NCBI GenBank assembly: GCA_000697355.1
Contig: JNEN01000885.1
Location: forward strand, 248,001-312,000
Reading direction: 5' to 3'
Origin: Syncephalastrum monosporum B8922
Taxonomy: Eukaryota > Mucoromycota > Mucoromycetes > Mucorales > Syncephalastraceae
Length of the DNA: 64,000 nucleotides
Shown one piece after another: positions 58,503-64,000 of the stretch; positions within the stretch are counted from its first letter, which is position 1, and the number at the start of each line of letters is the position of its first letter. The notes below the pieces were generated by a model. It did not search any database, was not told where the DNA came from, and worked only from the letters and a program-made list of their open reading frames with translations. The translations under genes were made by a program, and so were the position numbers.

Positions 58503-61500
58503 AAAAGAAAAAAGTACATAGTAGATACGCGAATAAAGTTTCTCATAGACCACATTTGAAGAAAGATCGACATGAAATTATTTGTTCCATGTGGTAGGAC
58601 AAAAATATTACGCACGCACCACACGCCGTGCTCTTTCCACATTGCGTTCAGGAAAGTAGACACACACATGGATACACGGATTATCACAGCGTGCCACGCA
58701 AAGGAGAACTGCAATATGGAAAGTCCCTATCAATTCAATCCGGAAGACCGGAACCGCGGCAGCAATGAACTTGTGTTCGCCTCATACTGAGTAATTGCTA
58801 TGGTTTGAAATACCCCTTTTCTTCTTCTGCTGTGGAGGACACGTCATTTGGTGGCGCCTGGGCAAACACCTCTCCATATTCGAACTGATATATAAGATTT
58901 TAATCATCGTCACGAACTCGTCTGTATAGATCGCTTCAAGAATACTTAACACCAACCACAGATATGATAAGACTCAGCGGATAAAATCGAAGCACGATGG
59001 TGCTTGATCAAGACAGGGTTGCAACATCTGCGCGTGATTGTCCTCTAGTATACATGGATGGGATATAAAGCACCATTTTGTACACATACATGACTCAATC
59101 CAGGCGGCGTGGCGTGTACAGATTTATAACTTGGATGTATGTAAATTACAATCCATATAATAGAAAAATTACATCCATGAGCCATTCAAGTTGAACCTTG
59201 CACAAAATTATCGCTTAGTGCCTCCACGAGCGACTCACTTTTAGAATGAAGTCCAACAGTGCATGGACCACTAAGATACTGCAGCGTAGAGTTCAGTGTT
59301 GACAGATCAGTTATCCATGTAGTGGTCGTCGCATAGGTATTACTCTCGTATCTTTTTTAGCTCCATAACCAATCATTCATAATACAATAATCGATCAAGT
59401 GTGTGTATATCAGTGACCCGAGCTCAAAAAAAAATGTCTCCTGGAATATACATAGTCTAAAGCTGAAGGAATAAGTTAACCTACAGAACGGTTCATTATA
59501 CATAATGCATATCCAAAGCAACTACGAGCACGCACCCACCTTGGCATACTGTTACCTGATCTTTTCCATTACGCGAACAGCAAAGGCTATCTGGTACTAG
59601 GTTTATATGCAAGAAGTTGGGTGGCTCACATACAGAATGATGACATTGTAGAAATACGAAGAGTAGTATCCAACGCCACATGCATTATGCAACTGTCCAT
59701 TTTATTCCAATATTTCAGCGATGGACACATGCTGTGAGACATAAGTGACCCAGGTGCTCCTAAAGCAGCAATGGCCGTAACCAAGTCTGCGGGTTCTGAT
59801 CAGACCGATCACCTTCTAGTCGTCTTTTGAAAGCTCCTATCTAGCGGATCCAACCTTGCGGTAAAGCAAGAGAAATACACACATGTCATCGTGACACAAC
59901 CATGGATGCTTTTGTCTGTATCAATCTATCGTGTGTTTGGGACCACGCGTGACAAGAGGCCTTTTGCGTGAAACGCTGAACAATTGTGGTTGGGCAGCGA
60001 GATCCGAGGTTGTTACTTTCATATTTCGCACTTACCAGAAGAAGTGCGTACTTTTCTATTCTGTTTTCTAAATATAAGTTAATCAGGGGTGAAATGGATA
60101 CATCTGAGTGTGACCCACATTATAAACGCTATTGAGTACTTTTGCCATCTCATACGAGACTTTATTTATTTATTTTTGTCGCCTCTCTTTCTCTGAGATC
60201 GTCTGGTGTGGCGTCCCTTCTTTCACTGGACAGGATCAAAGTAAATGATATTCGTCAGAACGTTGACGTAAATGGATGACCCTTCTGAAGCCCCTTAATT
60301 TTTTCTCATCCCAGCAGAGTGGCTAATTGGCAAAAAAAAGTTTCCTTTTGCTGTTTTGTATCTGATGGTCATGCTTTGGTTTTGGTGACAAGGGTAAGGG
60401 TGCTCAACGCGATAGGCACATGTGCTTTGCGTATCGCATAACGCGCCTATATTATTTTGGGTCGTGGCATCATGTCGCACGGATGTTTGTATGTCTTCCC
60501 CGTGCCACCTACACAGCGCAAAAAAAACACACAAACACACACATATAATGTACATCACAACATGCGCGCACGCATATGTAGCTTAGCAAAAAAAAAAAAA
60601 AAAGGCCGCGTCTCCTAGAGTCGATAAGGATGGTTGCTGCCCTCAGACTTGATGCTTCCCCTTTTGAGCATACTCCTGAAACAGAGAATATGTTCGTGAT
60701 AGTGAAATGGGCTAAAGCCAAAATAGCTATTTCACTTGCTTGACTTGGTCCGTGCAAAATACAAAATGTATGACAAGTCGATTGAAAAAAAAAAAATGAC
60801 GGAAATGTGTGGGAGTGTCCGCGTGAACTGCTGGGCTGGTTCATGTACTTTTGGTTTATTTTTACGTCCAGTCCTGCTCTTGCGAATAAAGCTTCACCCC
60901 ACGTTGCCAGGACCGCTTTATGGGGGTCGTTGGGTGGCCAACCTCCACACGCACGCGCTGAAAAAGGATTGGGCAACTCGGCCCCACCTATCGGTCGTCC
61001 GAGCGGCGGCTTCTCTCCGCAGTACATAACAAAACTGTTTCCCTCAGAAATAATAGAGAGTATCAGTATAACGATCTCAGATAGAATAGCTCCTTACCAT
61101 CCTACCTCCTTTTCCCTATCCCACCATCTGTTTTATCTCGGTGAGCTTTTTTCGCTCACCATTTTTTTTAGGCATACATATGTAGAGGGCACATTAAGGT
61201 TCCACTCTATTATTCGTGATCCCATACCACACAAAGGGCTTCTGTTCTTCACCAATGCTTTGCGCGTAGATAGCTTAAGCTTGCACCTTCGTACGCCTCC
61301 AGAGGAATGGATCATCTTTAGGTACCATGTGCAAGGTGACACTAGCCCCAATATGGAAGAACGAATTGACAGCCGTCAAAGGAAATGCTTGCGATCGCCG
61401 ACCACCAATGGTCCACTTTCCCCCATTAATAATAGTTTCTACTCCTTCCCCTTGGTGCTACCCCCTTCCCCTTTTGCGTACCATCCCTCTCCCTGTCATA

Positions 61501-62358
61501 GCCGGAAAAATATATGCCTTGGCAGCTTGGCTAATAAAAAAAAGGAAGCCTTCATCCAAATGTTTATTGAAATATTCAATTCGTTGTTATCATGGCAAGT
61601 GATAAAGTATGACCAAAGATCAATGCATTTGCGAGGCAAGGTACATCTTTCGGAAAACTGTAAAGTCTATATATATCAAGAGGATGCATTGTGCATGTAT
61701 TGCTTTCGCCAGCAACGATCGCTTGTGATTAGCTTGTTGTGTGCAGCAGCGTGTTTCTTTTTATCCCTTTTTTTTTTTGCGCGTCTCCCGTTCTTCACCG
61801 CGATGTAAAACCTCTTTTAAAACTTAGTGACAGAAGCTCTTGACAACGGAACCTATAGTGACCCTGCATCTCCTTGTCTCCTCTATCAGTTGCTTCAGTT
61901 TCCATCGACGCCATTCTCACTCTCTGAGACTATTTAAACACGTACTTTCATACATTTTTCCTTCCCTTTTTTCCTTCCCTTGTATTGTCTTATATCGCAC
62001 TCTTTTTTTTATTTTTTTCAAAAAGGCAAGAACACACGGTCGAGGCCCTTTCAGAACACAAACTTCAAATTAAAAGGTTAATATTCTTGCGGGGGGTGTC
62101 GTGATGCGTGTATGTGTGTGAAGGGTTCGGGAAAGTGAGCAAAAGGGCTTTGCACCGAGTATGGATGGATGATCATTAACAAACAGGCACAGGCCGCACA
62201 ATCCTCTTGTTCCAATTTATAGCGCTTAGCTTTCTTTGACAATCATACCGAGTAAACGTCGTCTATACTTTTGGTTATACGTCATAAAGTAAGGCAAAAG
62301 AAATCAGGGAGTGGAGGACTTTAACCAAGTTTACAGATAAGGGATCATCACAAACAGC
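58503..62358. other. Long region without recognised genes upstream of the CP2 factor
   Basis: 3.9 kb. 58503-60600 is AT-rich with no frame of note. 60600-61030 is more GC-rich and open on both strands. An uninterrupted plus-strand frame at 60807-61808 (first ATG-like context unclear) has no domain and is pyrimidine-rich. 61800-62358 looks like the CP2 promoter and leader. Some of this could be regulatory sequence or an old insertion. Confidence 0.4.
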
Positions 62359-64000
62359 ATGCTTCACGAGCAACACAACAATTATCGCACCGACAACGCA
62401 ACTGCTGATCTGCATTGCAACACAGACGTCACTGTTGACCAGCTAGAATACAGCAAGGTTGCTGATATTTCATGGGAGTCATCCTTTTCTTCTTCCTCTT
62501 CTTCCCACCATCTTCAGCATCTTCTCTCGCCAGAACACGCCATGACGACAAGTCCGCTGCCCTTTGGCGATTCATTTGCACAGGCATATCCTTCTTCGTC
62601 GTCCGCAGGGGCGGGCGTTGCTAGTAACAGTAAAACTCCCTGCTGGCAGACCGCGGTAACAACAGTAACGACCTCCTCCCCCCCTTCGTCGTCATCGTCG
62701 TCTTCGACCTCCTCCTGCGAACCACCCATGCCGCCCTTGGACCCAAGCAGCAGCCCTGCTCCAACGGCAGAATTGCACAACTTTCTCAGCCACCACAACA
62801 GCACGTCAGATTGCACGACGAGCAGTATCAATCAAAGCGCCCATGGCATGGATTATATGGCGGCTGCTACGGTGACAACGCCACCTCCCGTGTCTTCCAT
62901 CCCACTGAACCCCTCGTTTCCTCCTACCGCGGTTACGTCTTCGGAGACACCCGCCACCATGCTTCTTGCTGGTGGAACCTCACCCGCTCAAACACCGCAG
63001 CCCACATCCTCATCTTTGAATAGCATGTACCAGTTCCAATATCCATTCCCTGTCTCCATCATGGAAACTACGGCCATGCATTCCTTTGATACGCCATTTC
63101 ATAGCCGCCATGTCAGCATGAATGATAACCTATTGCACCAGCGCCAATACTCCGCAGGCGTTTCGTCTGTGTCACCATCATCCTGGTACCCGGCCTTCGA
63201 ACAAGATCATCCGGCTCCGGGTGCCTTGCCGCCGTCTATTTATAATGATTTCCATTCACCACAACCACAACCACCACGATACAATAGTCTTCCATCACCC
63301 CCACCGCACATGGGCATGCTGCCCATGCGCAAATCCTCTTCACTCAACAGCGCTCAAGTACAATCTGCTGCGGCGCATGCTTCTTCATCTTCCCAGGCTA
63401 ATATGAGTAACCATGATGATGGCGCCGGTAGCCATCCTGAAAAGTAAGTTTAAAGCTTGCTTTACATATACATCATGCATCTAACACCTTATCTATGAAT
63501 AGAAAACTTCGCATCAAATGTATTCTCCATGGTATGTCTGTTCAAAACAATTTTCTCCAACCTATAGTTTCTCATTCCATTTTAGCCTCCACTGCTCTGA
63601 CCCAAAAGCGGGATGAGTGCTCTATTACATACTTAAACCGAGGGCAGCAGTATGCTATACATCTTCAGGATACCCAAGGCTATGAAGGGACCATCACCAG
63701 CACAATTGCCATCACCTTCCACGATCCCGGTCATCGCAACGCTGCTGCAAACTATTGGAAGTTCTGGATCGGCCAGCAAAGAGATCCTCAGCATGCGCGC
63801 GCCATTGATCTGGGTAAACAAACACTGTCCGCATTTTCATTATGCAAAATCTTCTGACTTGTTTATATCATATGATCCAGTCGACCAATCACAAGGTATC
63901 GTCAATGTCAGATACGCCAGCTTCGATCGTATCTCGTTCGACTGGCAAGGCAGCCGCGGTGCCACGGTGCAGACACGCTTCAATTGTCTGTCCACAGACT
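62359..64000 (+). CDS. CP2/Grainyhead-family transcription factor, 3' part outside the window
   Basis: Exons 62359-63443, 63503-63531, 63586-63813 and 63881-64000 (open at the edge). The first ~360 residues are Ser/Pro/Thr-rich and disordered with several poly-Ser runs, a likely activation region. The CP2 DNA-binding domain then begins: KLRIKCILHAS...CSITYLNRGQQYAIHLQD, STIAITFHDPGHRNAAANYWKFWIGQQRDPQHARAIDL, and GIVNVRYASFDRISFDWQGSRGATVQTRFNCLSTD at the window end. This Ig-like domain, related to p53, is typical of Grainyhead/LSF factors, known in animals and fungi, where they affect cell-wall and barrier genes. The 29-nt second exon keeps frame. Family call is firm; the C-terminal dimerisation part is not visible. 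Confidence 0.92.

Noticed and set aside
60509..61027. 172-codon minus-strand frame
   Set aside because: Composition-driven and contradictory to the open plus frame; no recognisable domain.

Overview
This is a 64 kb piece of nuclear chromosome from a filamentous fungus, most likely an early-diverging lineage such as Mucoromycota. Evidence: protein genes on both strands, many short GT-AG introns (mostly 41-90 nt), intergenic A/T tracts, and fungal genes such as neutral trehalase, Sac1, Csr1-type Sec14 proteins, Hel2, Mam3, Sly41-like and Aro7. These sit beside genes missing from budding yeast: RPAP3, CARM1-type PRMT, a TPX2-like protein, NELF-C/D and a BET protein with two bromodomains. A Myb/SANT-like protein of a type I associate with Mucoromycota also fits. 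The phylum is inference; no rRNA, tRNA or organelle sequence was recognised. All exon models come from reading splice sites by eye and checking that every junction keeps frame.

Layout. 1-17 kb: BET bromodomain protein (-, cut by the window edge), D-amino-acid oxidase (+), neutral trehalase (-), Sac1 phosphoinositide phosphatase (+), two tandem Csr1/Sec14-like paralogues (-), and RPAP3 co-chaperone (-). 17-19.5 kb: gene-poor, with a ~0.9 kb terminal-inverted-repeat element carrying subterminal repeats and a small spliced reading frame. 19.5-31 kb: anion:cation symporter-type MFS carrier (+), RBR ubiquitin ligase (-), Myb/SANT-like protein (+), a 2.5 kb gap with one candidate structured RNA, F-box/LRR protein (+), and Hel2/ZNF598 ligase (-). 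31-43 kb: Mam3/CNNM (-), COG3 (-), arginyltransferase Ate1 (+), a secreted Ig-like protein (+), and a Sly41-like transporter (+). 43-53 kb: CARM1-like methyltransferase (-), TPX2-like protein (-), CYSTM protein (-), EamA/DMT transporter (-), and chorismate mutase (+). 53-64 kb: NELF-C/D (-) and a DUF2009/UPF0652 B-box protein (+) firing from a shared ~260 bp promoter, then 3.9 kb without a recognisable gene, then a CP2/Grainyhead factor (+) cut by the right edge.

Most genes are unrelated housekeeping functions. Themes that cluster are phosphoinositide and Golgi traffic (SAC1 next to two Sec14-like genes; COG3; Sly41-like), protein quality control (RPAP3, RBR, F-box, Hel2, Ate1), and transcription control (BET, NELF-C/D, CARM1, CP2). 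I found no operon, CRISPR array or defence system. The least explained items are the inverted-repeat element at 18.2-19.1 kb, the hairpin-rich stretch near 26.2 kb, and a fungal gene set that keeps several regulators better known from animals.
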